From Providencia alcalifaciens (GTDB lineage: Bacteria > Pseudomonadota > Gammaproteobacteria > Enterobacterales > Enterobacteriaceae): a stretch of 64,000 nucleotides of DNA. The first letter of the stretch is position 1, and the number at the start of each line of letters is the position of its first letter. The stretch is taken from positions 3,617,353 through 3,681,352 of the forward strand of contig JAOQNJ010000001.1 in assembly GCA_025961275.1 (NCBI GenBank), in the 5' to 3' direction. The position numbers were made by a program, and so were the translations under genes. Positions 9,057-22,770 of this stretch are shown piece after piece. Below the pieces are notes generated by a model. It was not told where the DNA came from, searched no databases, and was given only the letters and a program-made list of their open reading frames with translations.

Positions 9057-10514
9057 TCAGTTTTTCTGATAAAGATCCTTATAAAGTCGACTTTCAAAAC
9101 GTACTAATGGAACGCGTCGACTACGCTGTTGGCTTTGAGGAACAGCATAAGCCGAAATAAATTGTACAAAGGCTACGCGTTGTCCACTAGCGGTAGTAAT
9201 GAAACCTGCAAGGTTATATACACCTTGTAGCGCGCCAGTTTTTGCAGACACTTTACCATTAACACCAGCTTCGTCTAAACCACCGCGGTAACGTAATGTT
9301 CCATCATGGCCTGCAAGCGGTAGCATTGAAATGAAATCAAGTTGTTGATCATTTTTTGCGATGAATTGTAAAATTTCCATCATCGTTGCTGGGGTGATTA
9401 AGTTATGGCGTGATAATCCAGATCCGTCCACCATGACGGTATTGCCCAAATCGATCCCAGCTTTTTGTTTTAAGACTTGTCTGACGGCATCGGATCCCGA
9501 ACGCCATGTGCCTGGCATACCATAGTAATCTCGCCCAATGGTACGAAATACGGTATCAGCAATCATGTTGTCTGATTTCTTCAGCATTACCTTAAGTAAG
9601 TTATGTAATGGCTGTGATTCAGTTTTAACGAGAATTTGTGATTGCGCGGTAGGTAGAGTTCGCTTTTTCACATGGCCCGTAATTTCAATACCTGCAATTT
9701 TGAGTTCATTTTTAACGATAGCACCAGAGTAGCTTGCGCCATTTTGTACAGCGAAAGCCAGTGGTAAAGGTTCACTTCTTTGTGCTAAGCAGCCTGTTAA
9801 TGTATAGCGATTCAACTCACCGGGAACCACATCCAATTCACAATAACGGCCTTCTGCGGAGCCTTTGGCGATTGTTTTGACTTCACTAAACATATTAACT
9901 GGGTAGAAACTGGCTGTCTTGATATAGGCCATATCTCCCGCTTTTTCAGCTGGATAGAGTGAAACTGAGAAACAATTCCTATCAATGATAGCTGCGGCAG
10001 GTGGGGCGCTAAAACATTGTGTCATGTCATTCCATACCCAACCTGGCGCTTTGTCATGACTTGTGAAGGCAGATATATCAACAATTAGGTCACCATTCAC
10101 TTTGTGGATACCAACTTGTTTTAGCGCATTGACCATATTACGTATTTGCTGACGCGTTAGCGTTGGGTCACCACTAAAACGAATTACGAGATCACCATCA
10201 AGGGTATTGTTATTCAATTTAGCACTGGTTTCAAAATTGGTCACAAAACGGAAATCAGGGCCTAGCTGCAATAGAGCTGCGAGAGCGGTGACGACTTTTT
10301 GTGTACTGGCAGGAAGTGCCATTTGTTGCGCATTAAAATCAATAATAGGGGTGTTGCTACCAACTTTCTGCGCAACCAGAGCGAGGTTAGTACCATCGGG
10401 TAAATATTGCTTATAATCATCAACGGGAATTGCGAGGGATTGCCCTGCAGTTAAAGCAATTCCTAAAGTGATAATCCATTTTCTGGTGAGTGTTAATAAC
10501 GGCATAAATTTCAC
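9057..10514 (-). CDS. dacB: D-Ala-D-Ala carboxypeptidase/endopeptidase PBP4
   Basis: A 485-residue periplasmic peptidase that trims and cleaves peptidoglycan cross-links. A signal peptide (about residues 1-28) is followed by the SxxK motif PASTQKV with Ser70 as nucleophile, the SDN motif in KKSDNMIADT, and the KTG box in SAKTGAL. The long insert between SxxK and SDN is characteristic of class C PBPs. The first codon may be GTG at 10514 or the ATG at 10505, as neither has a good ribosome site. It is divergent from greA, as in E. coli. Confidence 0.96.
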   Translation of the reverse strand: MKFMPLLTLTRKWIITLGIALTAGQSLAIPVDDYKQYLPDGTNLALVAQKVGSNTPIIDFNAQQMALPASTQKVVTALAALLQLGPDFRFVTNFETSAKLNNNTLDGDLVIRFSGDPTLTRQQIRNMVNALKQVGIHKVNGDLIVDISAFTSHDKAPGWVWNDMTQCFSAPPAAAIIDRNCFSVSLYPAEKAGDMAYIKTASFYPVNMFSEVKTIAKGSAEGRYCELDVVPGELNRYTLTGCLAQRSEPLPLAFAVQNGASYSGAIVKNELKIAGIEITGHVKKRTLPTAQSQILVKTESQPLHNLLKVMLKKSDNMIADTVFRTIGRDYYGMPGTWRSGSDAVRQVLKQKAGIDLGNTVMVDGSGLSRHNLITPATMMEILQFIAKNDQQLDFISMLPLAGHDGTLRYRGGLDEAGVNGKVSAKTGALQGVYNLAGFITTASGQRVAFVQFISAYAVPQSQQRSRRVPLVRFESRLYKDLYQKN

Positions 10515-10774
10515 GCATTAGGGTAGACATACTGTATATACTAAAGTGTAATACCAGAAAAAGTAAACGATGACCCGCTATTAACTCTACGTTAGCTGCG
10601 TTAGAATGGTTAGCAATTGTGATATGATAAGTGTATGAATGGTTTTTAAAGATACATTCATGGCCTGTGTATTGTTCAAACGCCTGAAATTTTGCTGGGT
10701 GTTGAGTTTGCTGTTGATACAGAAATCAGGAAGATACTTATTTTTAGATAGGATTGAAACAGAGGTATTTATCA

Positions 10775-11251
10775 ATGAAACAGATTCCAATGACGGTATT
10801 TGGTGCAGATAAACTACGAGAAGAGCTCGATTATCTTAAATCTGTCCGCCGCCCGGAAATTATTGCATCAATAGCAGATGCTCGCGAACATGGTGACTTG
10901 AAAGAGAACGCTGAATACCATGCTGCTCGTGAGCAACAAGGTTTTTGTGAAGGTCGAATTCAAGAAATTGAATCAAAGCTTTCCCATGCTCAGGTCATTG
11001 ACGTCACTAAAATGTCAAATAATGGGCGTGTTATATTTGGTGCAACACTATCAGTTCTGAATGTTGATACAGATGAAGAGCTGACTTATCGTATTGTAGG
11101 TGATGATGAAGCAGATATTAAAATTAATCTGATTTCGGTCAATTCACCCATCGCGCGTGGTTTGATAGGTAAAGAGGTTGATGATGTTGTCACGATCAAA
11201 ACGCCTGGCGGTGATGTAGAGTTTGAAATTCTTAAAGTTGAGTATATCTGA
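10775..11251 (+). CDS. greA: Transcription elongation factor GreA
   Basis: A 158-residue factor that stimulates transcript cleavage by backtracked RNA polymerase. The N-terminal coiled coil contains the catalytic loop acids in [20 protein letters not shown], and the C-terminal FKBP-like domain ends [11 protein letters not shown]. The ATG at 10775 is chosen over one at 10754 because it gives the E. coli N-terminus (KQIPMT) and follows AGAGG. The 260-bp leader has no other gene. A strong terminator follows. Confidence 0.97.
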   Translation: MKQIPMTVFGADKLREELDYLKSVRRPEIIASIADAREHGDLKENAEYHAAREQQGFCEGRIQEIESKLSHAQVIDVTKMSNNGRVIFGATLSVLNVDTDEELTYRIVGDDEADIKINLISVNSPIARGLIGKEVDDVVTIKTPGGDVEFEILKVEYI

Positions 11252-11297
11252 TTCCTATTTATCTGAATTGGTTATATTATTTTACTGTTTTAGAAGG

Positions 11298-11325
11298 AAA
11301 AGGCCGCAGGCGGCCTTTTTTTTCA
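11298..11325. terminator. greA terminator, possibly bidirectional with yhbY
   Basis: AAAGGCCG / CGGCCTTT stem with a 4-nt loop followed by eight Ts, lying between convergent greA and yhbY. Confidence 0.85.
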
Positions 11326-11370
11326 CATAAAACATGCTTTCGATGGCATTTTTATATAAATGAAGCGATA

Positions 11371-11664
11371 TTATTTAGGTAGAATAATTTTGCGCTCAGC
11401 CGAAGGACGGTAGAGAACAAGTATTTTTCCTATAATTTGTACATTAACAGCACTTGTTTCACGAACAATCGCGTCAGCGATCAAATTTTTAGTTTCGCGA
11501 TCTTCGCCTGCGATCTTGATTTTGATAAGCTCATGATGCGCTAATGAAAGTTCGATCTCGGCTAAAACACCTTCAGTTAAACCATTGTTGCCAATCATGA
11601 CAACAGGGTTTAGGTGGTGAGCGAGACTTTTCAGGTGTTGAATTTGTTTTTTATTAAGATTCAT
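11371..11664 (-). CDS. yhbY: RNA-binding protein YhbY
   Basis: A 97-residue CRM-domain protein associated with pre-50S ribosomal particles. It has the CRM signature NPVVMIGNNGLTEGVLAEIE with the GxxG loop and ends VLYRPSAERKIILPK, matching E. coli YhbY in length. It is divergent from rlmE with a 135-bp gap, conserved in E. coli. Confidence 0.95.
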   Translation of the reverse strand: MNLNKKQIQHLKSLAHHLNPVVMIGNNGLTEGVLAEIELSLAHHELIKIKIAGEDRETKNLIADAIVRETSAVNVQIIGKILVLYRPSAERKIILPK

Positions 11665-11799
11665 CGATTTTTTGCTTAGTTAGTATTGAAAATGGCTCAT
11701 TCTAACGCCATCTGATATCTATCACCATCAATTATATCTATTTGATGGTAAAGAAGCAGTAATATAGATGTATTTCTATTAGTATAGTTGGAAAGTGCA

Positions 11800-12429
11800 A
11801 TGGCCAATAAAAAACGTTCGGCAAGCTCAAGTCGCTGGTTACAAGAACATTTTAGTGATAAATATGTTCTGCAAGCACAAAAGAAGGGGCTTCGCTCGCG
11901 TGCATGGTTTAAACTGGATGAAATCCAGCAAGGTGATAAAATTTTTAAACCAGGTATGACTGTTGTTGATTTGGGAGCAGCACCCGGAGGTTGGTCACAG
12001 CATGTAGTCAGCCAAATAGGCAAAAATGGCCGGGTGATTGCTTGTGATATTTTACCTATGGACCCGATTGTTGGCGTAGATTTCCTACAAGGAGATTTTC
12101 GTGATGAAGCAGTGTTAGCAGCGCTGTTAGAGCGGGTTGGTGATAAAAAAGTCCAGGTGGTCATGTCTGATATGGCCCCAAATATGAGTGGGACTCCCGC
12201 GGTTGATATACCTCGATCGATGTATTTGGTTGAGTTAGCATTGGATATGTGCCGTGCCGTGCTGGCCCCTGGGGGAAGTTTTATCGTTAAAGTATTTCAG
12301 GGAGAAGGCTTTGACGAGTACCTAAGGGATATCCGTTCCCTATTTACGAAGGTAAAAGTTCGTAAACCCGAATCTTCGCGGGCACGATCGCGTGAAGTAT
12401 ACATTGTAGCGACAGGACTAAAACTATAG
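11800..12429 (+). CDS. rlmE: 23S rRNA 2'-O-methyltransferase RlmE (FtsJ)
   Basis: A 209-residue SAM-dependent enzyme that methylates U2552 in the A loop of 23S rRNA. The SAM-binding motif is [12 protein letters not shown], and catalytic-tetrad segments are SDMAPNMSG and [10 protein letters not shown]. The N-terminus [20 protein letters not shown] matches E. coli. ATG 11800 is preferred over TTG 11788, which lies in the ribosome-binding region. It is followed 48 bp later by ftsH, a conserved heat-shock pair. Confidence 0.96.
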   Translation: MANKKRSASSSRWLQEHFSDKYVLQAQKKGLRSRAWFKLDEIQQGDKIFKPGMTVVDLGAAPGGWSQHVVSQIGKNGRVIACDILPMDPIVGVDFLQGDFRDEAVLAALLERVGDKKVQVVMSDMAPNMSGTPAVDIPRSMYLVELALDMCRAVLAPGGSFIVKVFQGEGFDEYLRDIRSLFTKVKVRKPESSRARSREVYIVATGLKL

Positions 12430-12477
12430 TAACCTGACCGTTATTTGTTAACACAGTTGTAATATGAGGTTAATCCC

Positions 12478-14460
12478 TTGAGTGACATGGCGAAAAACCT
12501 AATTCTCTGGTTAGTCATCGCAGTTGTTCTGATGTCCTTGTTCCAGAGTTTTGGCCCAAGCGATTCGAATAGTCGCAGAGTTGATTATTCTACGTTTATC
12601 AATGAGTTAGCCCAGGATCAGGTACGTGAAGTTCGTATCACAGGTCGTGAATTAAACGTCAGAAAGGCTGATAATAGCCGCTACACAACTTATCTTCCTA
12701 TGCAGGATGAGAAGTTGTTAGACACCATGCTAAACAAGCATGTAACTGTCGTTGGTGAACCACCAGAAGAACCTAGCTTACTGACATCTATCTTCATTTC
12801 TTGGTTCCCAATGCTTCTACTGATTGGTGTCTGGATCTTCTTTATGCGCCAAATGCAAGGTGGCGGCGGTAAGGGGGCAATGTCATTTGGTAAAAGCAAA
12901 GCCCGCATGCTGACAGAGGATCAGATAAAAACAACCTTCGCTGATGTAGCGGGTTGTGATGAAGCAAAAGAAGAAGTTGGTGAAATAGTTGAGTTCCTGC
13001 GTGAACCTGCCCGCTTCCAGAAACTGGGTGGTAAGATCCCGAAAGGCGTCTTGATGGTAGGACCTCCGGGGACAGGTAAAACTTTACTTGCAAAAGCGAT
13101 TGCTGGTGAAGCAAAAGTACCTTTCTTTACTATTTCAGGTTCTGACTTCGTTGAAATGTTTGTTGGTGTTGGTGCTTCTCGTGTTCGTGATATGTTTGAA
13201 CAAGCGAAAAAAGCAGCTCCTTGTATCATCTTTATCGATGAAATCGATGCTGTCGGTCGTCAACGTGGTGCAGGTTTAGGTGGTGGTCACGACGAACGTG
13301 AACAAACATTGAACCAAATGTTAGTTGAAATGGATGGTTTTGAAGGCAATGAAGGTATTATCGTTATTGCTGCGACTAACCGTGCTGATGTTCTTGACCC
13401 AGCATTATTGCGCCCAGGTCGTTTTGACCGTCAGGTTGTAGTTGGTTTACCTGATGTTCGTGGTCGTGAACAAATTTTGAAAGTGCATATGCGTCGTGTT
13501 CCTATTGACCCAAATGTAGACACCTTTATTTTGGCTCGTGCAACACCTGGCTTCTCTGGTGCTGAATTAGCAAACTTGGTCAACGAAGCAGCATTGTTTG
13601 CTGCACGGGGAAATAAGCGTGTTGTTTCAATGGTTGAGTTTGAAAAAGCGCGTGACAAGATTTGGATGGGTGCGGAACGTCGTTCTCTAATGATGACGGA
13701 AGAGCAAAAAGAATCGACAGCTTATCACGAGGCTGGGCACATGATTATCGGTCATTTAATGCCTGAGCATGATCCTGTACATAAAGTTACAATTGTTCCT
13801 CGTGGACAAGCACTTGGTGTGGCATTCTTCTTACCTGAAGGTGATGAAGTTAGCCGTAGTCGCTTGAAACTTGAAGGTATGATTGCAACTGCTTATGCAG
13901 GTCGTATTGCTGAAGAGCTGATTTATGGTCGCGATAAAGTGACGACAGGTGCTTCATCTGATATTCAATTTGCTACCAATACTGCTCGTAATATGGTGAC
14001 TCAATGGGGCTTCTCAGACCGTTTAGGGCCAATGCAATATTCTAAAGAAGAAGGCCCTGCATTCTTAGGTCGCTCTTCTGGTAATGGTGCAAGTATCTCT
14101 GATGAAACAGCACGTATTGTAGATGAAGAGATCAAAATTATTCTAGATCGCTGCTATCAGCTGGCTGTTAAAACTTTAACAGACAATATTGATATTCTGC
14201 ATGCTAGCAAAGATGCTTTATTGAAATATGAAACCATTGACATGCCACAGATTGATGATCTGATGAATAGGCGTCCAGTGCGTGAACCAGCGGGTTGGGA
14301 TGAAGACAAGAAAGTGAGTAATGTAACAGGTTCATTTGGTAAAGGTACAACGGCATCCAAACCTGAAACAAATACTGACAATCCACAATCTGAAGAGCCA
14401 AAAAGCAGTGATGATGAATCGAATTCATCAGATAACACAAACGATAACAAGCCACAGTAG
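12478..14460 (+). CDS. ftsH: ATP-dependent zinc metalloprotease FtsH
   Basis: A 660-residue inner-membrane AAA protease that degrades misfolded membrane proteins and regulators such as LpxC and sigma-32. Two N-terminal membrane segments (about 5-25 and 100-122) flank a periplasmic domain. Walker A is GPPGTGKT near residue 195 and Walker B is [10 protein letters not shown]. The second region of homology includes [10 protein letters not shown]. The zinc motif is HEAGH, with His417 and His421. The start is TTG, as in E. coli. The C-terminal tail is Ser/Asn/Asp-rich and differs from E. coli. Confidence 0.97.
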   Translation: MSDMAKNLILWLVIAVVLMSLFQSFGPSDSNSRRVDYSTFINELAQDQVREVRITGRELNVRKADNSRYTTYLPMQDEKLLDTMLNKHVTVVGEPPEEPSLLTSIFISWFPMLLLIGVWIFFMRQMQGGGGKGAMSFGKSKARMLTEDQIKTTFADVAGCDEAKEEVGEIVEFLREPARFQKLGGKIPKGVLMVGPPGTGKTLLAKAIAGEAKVPFFTISGSDFVEMFVGVGASRVRDMFEQAKKAAPCIIFIDEIDAVGRQRGAGLGGGHDEREQTLNQMLVEMDGFEGNEGIIVIAATNRADVLDPALLRPGRFDRQVVVGLPDVRGREQILKVHMRRVPIDPNVDTFILARATPGFSGAELANLVNEAALFAARGNKRVVSMVEFEKARDKIWMGAERRSLMMTEEQKESTAYHEAGHMIIGHLMPEHDPVHKVTIVPRGQALGVAFFLPEGDEVSRSRLKLEGMIATAYAGRIAEELIYGRDKVTTGASSDIQFATNTARNMVTQWGFSDRLGPMQYSKEEGPAFLGRSSGNGASISDETARIVDEEIKIILDRCYQLAVKTLTDNIDILHASKDALLKYETIDMPQIDDLMNRRPVREPAGWDEDKKVSNVTGSFGKGTTASKPETNTDNPQSEEPKSSDDESNSSDNTNDNKPQ

Positions 14461-14483
14461 GCTATCGTGACAATCAGTGTAAT

Positions 14484-14514
14484 AAAAAACCCCAGGTCTC
14501 TGGGGTTTTTTACG
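14484..14514 (+). terminator. Terminator between ftsH and folP
   Basis: AAAAAACCCCAG / CTGGGGTTTTTT perfect stem with a short loop and T-run. It lies just before folP, so folP probably depends on read-through or on its own weak promoter. Confidence 0.85.
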
Positions 14515-14530
14515 TTAAGGTAAATTGATT

Positions 14531-15379
14531 ATGAAAATTAGGGCAAGAGGTAGTGAACTAGATTTATCAACTCCCAAAGTGATGGGGATTTTGAATGTCA
14601 CTCCTGATTCATTTTCAGATGGTGGCACCCATAATCGTTATCATGATGCACTTGAACATGTTGCTAAAATGGTTAGTGAAGGCGCTGCTATTATTGATAT
14701 TGGTGGAGAATCTACTCGCCCTGGCGCAGCCGAAGTCACTATTAATGAAGAACTCGATAGAGTGATCCCTATTGTTGAAGCCATAGCTAAACGTTTTGAT
14801 GTTTGGATTTCGGTAGATACCTCGAAGGCTGAAGTCATGTCAGAAGCCGCGAAGGCGGGTATGCACTTAATCAATGATATTCGTTCATTACATGAAGGTA
14901 GCGCACTTGAAGTCGCGGCACAAACAGGTTTACCTGTTTGTATTATGCATATGCAAGGTCAGCCAAGAACCATGCAAGATGCTCCGGATTATAAAAATGT
15001 TGTGAGTGAAGTTAAAGATTACCTAAATGCTGAAATTGAGCGTTGTGTCGCAGCAGGCATCAAAAAACAACAAATAATACTTGATCCGGGTTTTGGCTTT
15101 GGAAAAAACTTGTCGCATAATTACCAATTGTTGGCAAACTTAAAACAATTTCATGATTTAGGACTACCGCTATTGGCTGGAATGTCACGTAAGTCTATGA
15201 TTGGACAATTATTGAATGTTCCACCTCAAGAACGGCTTGTAGGAAGCCTTGCTTGTGCAACAATTGCTGCAATGCAAGGTGCTCAAATTATTCGTGTTCA
15301 TGATGTCAAAGAAACTGTTCAAGCAATGCAGATCGTTCAGATGACACTGTCAGAAAAGGAAAAGTTAGCGTATGAGTAA
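14531..15379 (+). CDS. folP: Dihydropteroate synthase
   Basis: A 282-residue TIM-barrel enzyme of folate synthesis that condenses p-aminobenzoate with pterin diphosphate and is the sulfonamide target. Signature segments are [36 protein letters not shown] and the phosphate-binding [12 protein letters not shown] at 14531 is used, as an earlier TTG at 14525 adds only two residues. Its last 8 bases overlap glmM, implying translational coupling. Confidence 0.97.
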   Translation: MKIRARGSELDLSTPKVMGILNVTPDSFSDGGTHNRYHDALEHVAKMVSEGAAIIDIGGESTRPGAAEVTINEELDRVIPIVEAIAKRFDVWISVDTSKAEVMSEAAKAGMHLINDIRSLHEGSALEVAAQTGLPVCIMHMQGQPRTMQDAPDYKNVVSEVKDYLNAEIERCVAAGIKKQQIILDPGFGFGKNLSHNYQLLANLKQFHDLGLPLLAGMSRKSMIGQLLNVPPQERLVGSLACATIAAMQGAQIIRVHDVKETVQAMQIVQMTLSEKEKLAYE

Positions 15380-16709
15380 CCGTAAATATTTTGGTACCGA
15401 TGGCATTCGTGGCAAAGTGGGTGATAGCCCAATCACACCTGATTTTGTTTTAAAATTAGGTTGGGCTGCGGGTAAAGTACTTGCGCGACACGGTTCACGT
15501 AAAATTATTATTGGTAAAGATACGCGAATTTCAGGCTATATGTTGGAGTCATCTCTAGAGGCAGGTCTTGCTGCTGCTGGGCTTTCAGCTTCATTTACAG
15601 GCCCAATGCCGACACCTGCTGTTGCTTATCTTACTCGTACCTTCCGTGCAGAAGCGGGTATCGTAATTTCTGCTTCCCATAATCCTTACTATGATAATGG
15701 AATTAAATTCTTCTCAATTGACGGTACAAAATTACCTGATGAAGTTGAAGAAGCTATCGAAGCAGAAATGGAAAAACCAATTACTTGCGTTGAATCTTCT
15801 GAACTAGGCCGCGCAAACCGTATTGTGGATGCGGCGGGTCGCTATATTGAGTTTTGTAAAGGGACTTTCCCAAGTGAACAAAGCCTCTCAAGCTTAAAAG
15901 TCGTTCTTGATTGTGCCAATGGTGCTACTTACCATATCGCTCCTAATGTATTCCGTGAGCTGGGTGCTGAAGTTATTGCTATTGGTTGCGAACCAAATGG
16001 TATCAATATCAATGAACAGTGTGGTGCTACCGATGTCCGCATGTTACAAGAACGTGTGATTGCAGAAAAAGCACATGTTGGTCTTGCGTTTGATGGTGAT
16101 GGTGATCGTTTGATCATGGTTGATCATCAAGGTAATAAAGTTGATGGTGACCAAATTTTGTATATCATCGCTCGTGAAGCTTTACGCCAAGGGCAATTAA
16201 AAGGCGGCGTTATTGGTACGCTAATGAGCAATATGGGACTTGAAATCGCGCTGAAGCAGTTAGGTATTCCTTTTGAACGTGCAAAAGTTGGTGATCGCTA
16301 TGTGCTAGAAAAACTGCAAGAAAAAGGCTGGCGCATGGGGGCTGAAAACTCAGGCCACGTTATTCTATTAGATAAAACGACTACAGGTGATGGGATTGTT
16401 GCAGGGTTGCAAGTTCTCAGTGCAATGGTGCGTAACCAAATGAGTCTGCATGACTTATGCAGTGGTATGAAATTATTACCTCAAATACTGGTTAACGTCC
16501 GTTTCTCTGGTTCTCATGACCCATTACAAAGTGATGAAGTTCTGGCTGCGCACGAACGAGTTGAAAAAGAACTCGCAGGCAAAGGTCGTGTGCTTCTTCG
16601 AAAATCAGGGACAGAGCCTCTGATACGCGTTATGGTTGAAGGCGAAAATGAAGCTAATGTGCTGGCAATGGCAAATCTAATTGCTGACGCTGTTAAAGCC
16701 GCTGGTTAA
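15372..16709 (+). CDS. glmM: Phosphoglucosamine mutase
   Basis: A 445-residue enzyme converting glucosamine-6-phosphate to glucosamine-1-phosphate for peptidoglycan and LPS precursors. The phosphoserine is Ser102 in ISASHNPY. The metal-binding loop is FDGDGDRLI, and the substrate/phosphate loops include [12 protein letters not shown]. It matches E. coli GlmM exactly in length and overlaps folP. Confidence 0.97.
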   Translation: MSNRKYFGTDGIRGKVGDSPITPDFVLKLGWAAGKVLARHGSRKIIIGKDTRISGYMLESSLEAGLAAAGLSASFTGPMPTPAVAYLTRTFRAEAGIVISASHNPYYDNGIKFFSIDGTKLPDEVEEAIEAEMEKPITCVESSELGRANRIVDAAGRYIEFCKGTFPSEQSLSSLKVVLDCANGATYHIAPNVFRELGAEVIAIGCEPNGININEQCGATDVRMLQERVIAEKAHVGLAFDGDGDRLIMVDHQGNKVDGDQILYIIAREALRQGQLKGGVIGTLMSNMGLEIALKQLGIPFERAKVGDRYVLEKLQEKGWRMGAENSGHVILLDKTTTGDGIVAGLQVLSAMVRNQMSLHDLCSGMKLLPQILVNVRFSGSHDPLQSDEVLAAHERVEKELAGKGRVLLRKSGTEPLIRVMVEGENEANVLAMANLIADAVKAAG

Positions 16710-16972
16710 TATAATTAACTTCTTTATTGTCGTTTAAAAAGAAGGTGCTAGAGTGATTCGCAAAAATGTTGAAAGCTATTTCTCAAATTTGCTGATTTTT
16801 TCCGCAAATGAACAAATGAAATAAAATTTGACTTGCTTGTCAGCTCAGCTTTGGTTAGTATTCGCACCTGCTCAATCCGGTAAATTTATTTTTTAGCGGT
16901 ATAATGAGCAGGTGTGCAGTAATACAGGTCATAGTGATAACACTGTGAACCGCAACTGAATAGGTAACTCAA

Positions 16973-17311
16973 ATGTATGTAGCTCTCTTAGTTATTTTCT
17001 TGCTAGCATCTATCGGGCTTATTGGCTTGGTCATGTTACAGCAAGGTAAAGGTGCTGACATGGGTGCATCATTCGGTGCGGGTGCTTCTGCAACACTGTT
17101 TGGTTCATCGGGTTCTGGTAACTTCATGACTCGTATGACTGGAATCTTGGCTGCTGTGTTTTTCGTTATTAGTTTAATTCTTGGCAACATGACTGCCAAC
17201 AAATATGGAACTGGTAGCAAATGGGAAAACATTAGTGAACCTGCAAAAGTCGAGCAACCAACAGACGTTCCTGCAGCACCAGCTACACCTACGAGTGACA
17301 TTCCTCGCTAA
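16973..17311 (+). CDS. secG: Preprotein translocase subunit SecG
   Basis: A 112-residue inner-membrane protein of the SecYEG channel. Two hydrophobic segments (about 2-22 and 53-74) flank a glycine-rich loop QQGKGADMGASFGAGASATL, the family signature. The C-terminal tail is Pro/Ala-rich. A 263-bp gap upstream likely holds its promoter. It is followed by tRNA-Leu, as in E. coli. Confidence 0.96.
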   Translation: MYVALLVIFLLASIGLIGLVMLQQGKGADMGASFGAGASATLFGSSGSGNFMTRMTGILAAVFFVISLILGNMTANKYGTGSKWENISEPAKVEQPTDVPAAPATPTSDIPR

Positions 17312-17369
17312 GTGTTAAAGATTCCGGATGAAGGCATTTAAGCCATCATCAAAAGAAGTAAAGAATTTA

Positions 17370-17401
17370 GAGGTTATCATTTTTTAAAAATGAATAACCT
17401 C
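17370..17401 (+). other. Hairpin immediately upstream of tRNA-Leu
   Basis: GAGGTTAT (17370-17377) pairs with ATAACCTC (17394-17401), and an inner CATTTTT/AAAAATG stem extends it. It ends 8 bases before the tRNA 5-prime end. It has no T-run, so it is more likely a processing or pausing signal than a terminator. Confidence 0.45.
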
Positions 17402-17409
17402 ACCTCAGT

Positions 17410-17499
17410 GCCGAGGTGGTGAAATTGGTATACACGCTACCTTGAGGTGGTAGTGCCTACAAAACGGGCGTACGGGTTCAAGTCCCGTTCTCGGCACCA
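17410..17499 (+). tRNA. leuU: tRNA-Leu, anticodon GAG
   Basis: A 90-nt type II tRNA. The acceptor stem GCCGAGG pairs with the 3-prime end before an encoded CCA. The anticodon stem CTACC/GGTAG carries loop TTGAGGT with anticodon GAG. A long variable arm (TGCCTACAAAACGGGCG) follows, then the T arm ACGGGTTCAAGTCCCGT. Position after secG and before the initiator tRNA matches E. coli leuU. Confidence 0.97.
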
Positions 17500-17558
17500 T
17501 TATTTAAGATGACTTGTAATGTACGGGTTATCTGTGTAGTATATGTCACGTTTTCGAA

Positions 17559-17635
<77 letters not shown>

Positions 17636-17754
17636 TTTCTTAGTCAGCATATCTTGTCAGATGCATTTATCGGAATTTCTCATCGATTTATCTACATTTT
17701 AAAGATATACTAAGAAAAAGGTGAACCCGTTGGCACTACAGGGTCCAGTTTCAT

Positions 17755-17779
17755 AAAGCCCCGAATTTCGGGGTTTTTT
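17755..17779 (+). terminator. First terminator after metY
   Basis: AGCCCCGAA / TTCGGGGTT stem followed by TTTTTTG, between metY and rimP. Confidence 0.8.
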
Positions 17780-17802
17780 GTTATTTGACAATCAAATTAA
17801 CT

Positions 17803-17826
17803 GGGCTTTTATAGCCCTTTTTTTAT
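17803..17826 (+). terminator. Second terminator, just before the rimP start
   Basis: GGGCT (17803-17807) pairs with AGCCC (17813-17817), followed by seven Ts. Its T-run ends about 17 bases before the rimP TTG codon, so it can act only as a leaky attenuator for the downstream operon. Confidence 0.65.
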
Positions 17827-17840
17827 GTCTGGGGGTGGGC

Positions 17841-19825
<1,985 letters not shown>

Positions 19826-19848
19826 ACACTGTAGCAGGAAGGAACGGC

Positions 19849-22581
19849 ATGACAGAAACTGTAAAATCACTGGCAGCAGAAATTCAAACCACAGTTGAAC
19901 GCCTGGTACAGCAATTTGCTGATGCAGGGATCAAGAAAACTGAGAATGACTCTGTTAACCAGTCAGAAAAAGAAACATTGCTGGGACACTTGAATCGCGA
20001 ACAAGGCGGTTCGGTGGGTCAGCCAAGCAAATTAACACTACAACGTAAAACGCGTAGTACGTTGAGTGTTCCGATCACCGGTGGTAAGAGCAAATCGGTA
20101 AACGTAGAAGTCCGCAAAAAACGCACTTATGTGAACCGCGACGCTGAACAAGCGAATACGGAAGAGCAGGTGAAGCGTGAAGCGGAAGAGCAGGCACAGC
20201 GTGAAGCTGAAGAACTGGCTCAACGTCAAGCACAAGAGCAGCGCCTAGCAGAAGAAAATGCAAAGCGTGAAGCTCAAGCAAAACGTGAAGCTGAAGATAA
20301 AGCAAAACGTGAAGCAGCAGATAAAGCTACGCGCGAAGTAGCGGAAAGAGAAAAAGTGAAACCAAGCGAAAATCATCAAAAGGCTGGCAAAGCCAGTGAA
20401 AGCAATTCTGAAAAACAGCGCCTAGAAGCTGAAGCCGCCGCTCTAAAACGTAAAGCTGAGGAAGAAACTCAACGTAAAGTTGAAGCTGAAGCTAAACGCG
20501 TTGTCGAAGAAGCCCGTAAAATGGCTGAAGAGAAAGGCGAAAAATGGATTAGTGAGACTAAAACTGAAGAAGACAGTGATTATCACACAACCACTTCTCA
20601 GCACGCTCGTGCAGCGGAAGATGAGAATGACGCGAAGGAAGAAAGTCGTCGTACTCGTAACCGTGCTGTCAAACCACCTCGTCAGAAGAAAGGTAACAAG
20701 CTCTCTGAAAAAGCAGATCGCGAAGAAGAACGCGCTGCTGGACGCTCAGGTCGTGCTAAAGGTAAACAACGTAAAGGCAGTTCACTACAACAAAGCTTTA
20801 ATAAGCCAGCTGTAGCTGTAAACCGTGACGTTATTATCGGCGAAACGATTACTGTCGGTGAGCTTGCTAACAAAATGGCCGTTAAAGGCTCTCAAGTTAT
20901 TAAAACAATGATGAAGATGGGCGCAATGGCGACTATCAACCAAGTCATTGACCAAGAAACTGCACAGTTAGTTGCAGAGGAAATGGGACATAAAGTTATT
21001 CTTCGTCGTGAAAACGAGCTCGAAGAAGCGGTAATGAACGATCGTGACACAGGTTCTGCACTTAAAGAGCCACGTGCACCAGTCGTGACTATCATGGGTC
21101 ACGTTGACCACGGTAAAACGTCATTACTTGACTACATCCGTTCAACGAAAGTTGCCTCTGGCGAAGCGGGTGGTATTACTCAGCACATTGGTGCATACCA
21201 CGTGCAGACTGATAAAGGTATGATTACCTTTTTAGATACCCCAGGTCACGCCGCATTTACTTCTATGCGTGCTCGTGGTGCTCAGGCAACAGATATCGTT
21301 GTTCTGGTTGTTGCTGCGGACGATGGCGTAATGCCACAAACAATTGAAGCTATCCAACATGCTAAAGCTGCTGGTGTGCCAATTGTTGTTGCTGTAAACA
21401 AAATGGATAAACCAGAAGCTGACCTTGATCGTGTAAGAAATGAGTTGTCTCAGTACGGCGTTATTTCCGAAGAGTGGGGTGGCGATACTCAGTTTATCGG
21501 CGTTTCAGCGAAGAAAGGAACGGGTATCGATGAGCTACTTGATGCACTCTTGCTGCAAGCTGAAGTTTTAGAACTGAAAGCGGTTTATGCGGGTATGGCA
21601 AGCGGCGTTGTTGTTGAATCTTACCTCGATAAAGGTCGCGGTCCTGTGGCTACTATCCTTGTTCAAGAAGGTACGTTAAACAAAGGCGACATCGTTCTGT
21701 GCGGATTTGAATATGGTCGTATTCGTGCAATGCGTAATGAGCTAGGCAAAGAAGTTCAATCTGCTGGCCCATCAATCCCAGTTGAAATTTTGGGACTTTC
21801 AAGCGTTCCTTCTGCTGGTGATGAAGCGACTGTTGTTCGTGATGAGAAAAAAGCGCGTGAAGTTGCCCTGTATCGTCAAGGTAAATTCCGTGATGTGAAA
21901 CTGGCTCGCCAGCAGAAATCTAAACTTGAAAACATGTTTGCTAACATGGAAGAAGGTAAAGTTTCTGAACTGAATATTGTTTTGAAAACTGATGTTCAGG
22001 GTACCTGTGAAGCTATCACTGAATCACTCATGAAATTGTCAACTGATGAAGTTAAAATCAAAATCATCGGTTCTGGTGTGGGTGGTATTACTGAAACTGA
22101 TGCAACACTGGCTGCTGCATCGAATGCAATTATTCTTGGCTTTAACGTTCGTGCTGATGCATCTGCTCGCCGCGTTGTTGAGAGTGAAAGTGTCGATTTA
22201 CGTTACTACTCAGTAATCTATAGTCTGATTGATGAAATCAAACAAGCAATGAGTGGTATGTTAGCACCAGAGTACAAACAGCAAATCATGGGTCTTGCAG
22301 AAGTCCGTGACGTGTTTAAATCACCGAAATTTGGTGCAATTGCTGGTTGTATGGTAACTGAAGGTACTATCAAACGTAATAACCCAATTCGCGTACTGCG
22401 TGATAACGTTGTTATTTACGAGGGTGAGTTGGAATCACTGCGTCGCTTTAAAGATGATGTGAGTGAAGTTCGTAATGGTATGGAATGTGGTATCGGTGTT
22501 AAGAACTACAATGATGTCCGTACTGGCGATATGATTGAAGTGTTTGAAATTATTGAAATTAAACGTTCTATCGACGGTTAA
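19849..22581 (+). CDS. infB: Translation initiation factor IF-2
   Basis: A 910-residue GTPase that brings fMet-tRNA to the 30S subunit, slightly longer than E. coli IF-2 (890). The N-terminal third is a low-complexity charged region rich in KREAEE-type repeats, and holds the length difference. The G domain starts near residue 416: G1 [10 protein letters not shown]2 [11 protein letters not shown]3 DTPGHAAF, G4 NKMDKPEAD. Domains II-IV follow and end [13 protein letters not shown]. Alternative internal starts are known in E. coli, but I cannot assign one here. Adjacent metY makes the operon a translation-initiation unit. Confidence 0.97.
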   Translation: MTETVKSLAAEIQTTVERLVQQFADAGIKKTENDSVNQSEKETLLGHLNREQGGSVGQPSKLTLQRKTRSTLSVPITGGKSKSVNVEVRKKRTYVNRDAEQANTEEQVKREAEEQAQREAEELAQRQAQEQRLAEENAKREAQAKREAEDKAKREAADKATREVAEREKVKPSENHQKAGKASESNSEKQRLEAEAAALKRKAEEETQRKVEAEAKRVVEEARKMAEEKGEKWISETKTEEDSDYHTTTSQHARAAEDENDAKEESRRTRNRAVKPPRQKKGNKLSEKADREEERAAGRSGRAKGKQRKGSSLQQSFNKPAVAVNRDVIIGETITVGELANKMAVKGSQVIKTMMKMGAMATINQVIDQETAQLVAEEMGHKVILRRENELEEAVMNDRDTGSALKEPRAPVVTIMGHVDHGKTSLLDYIRSTKVASGEAGGITQHIGAYHVQTDKGMITFLDTPGHAAFTSMRARGAQATDIVVLVVAADDGVMPQTIEAIQHAKAAGVPIVVAVNKMDKPEADLDRVRNELSQYGVISEEWGGDTQFIGVSAKKGTGIDELLDALLLQAEVLELKAVYAGMASGVVVESYLDKGRGPVATILVQEGTLNKGDIVLCGFEYGRIRAMRNELGKEVQSAGPSIPVEILGLSSVPSAGDEATVVRDEKKAREVALYRQGKFRDVKLARQQKSKLENMFANMEEGKVSELNIVLKTDVQGTCEAITESLMKLSTDEVKIKIIGSGVGGITETDATLAAASNAIILGFNVRADASARRVVESESVDLRYYSVIYSLIDEIKQAMSGMLAPEYKQQIMGLAEVRDVFKSPKFGAIAGCMVTEGTIKRNNPIRVLRDNVVIYEGELESLRRFKDDVSEVRNGMECGIGVKNYNDVRTGDMIEVFEIIEIKRSIDG

Positions 22582-22726
22582 TTTCTTTCATATCCTGAGT
22601 AATTGATATGTATGTAAGTGATAAACTAAGCTATTCCGATGACTATATTAAATATGTGATTCGGCTAGTTAAGTAATCTGAGCTATCATGCTATTTGAAG
22701 AATGACGGATATGTAGATTCATCTTT

Positions 22727-22754
22727 AATTTGGGGGGCTCTTGCCCCCCAAATT
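22727..22754 (+). other. GC-rich hairpin before rbfA
   Basis: AATTTGGGGGGC pairs perfectly with GCCCCCCAAATT around a short loop. It is followed by GTCAGGAGAT, the rbfA ribosome site, not by Ts. This suggests an mRNA processing or stability element between infB and rbfA. Confidence 0.6.
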
Positions 22755-22770
22755 GTCAGGAGATATAACG

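Noticed and set aside
8957-9160. 67-codon plus-strand ORF after obgE
   Set aside because: It crosses the dacB terminator and overlaps the end of dacB, and its sequence has no family likeness.
20038-20815. Alternative ORFs within the infB N-terminal region
   Set aside because: They come from the low-complexity Glu/Lys/Ala coding sequence read in other frames.
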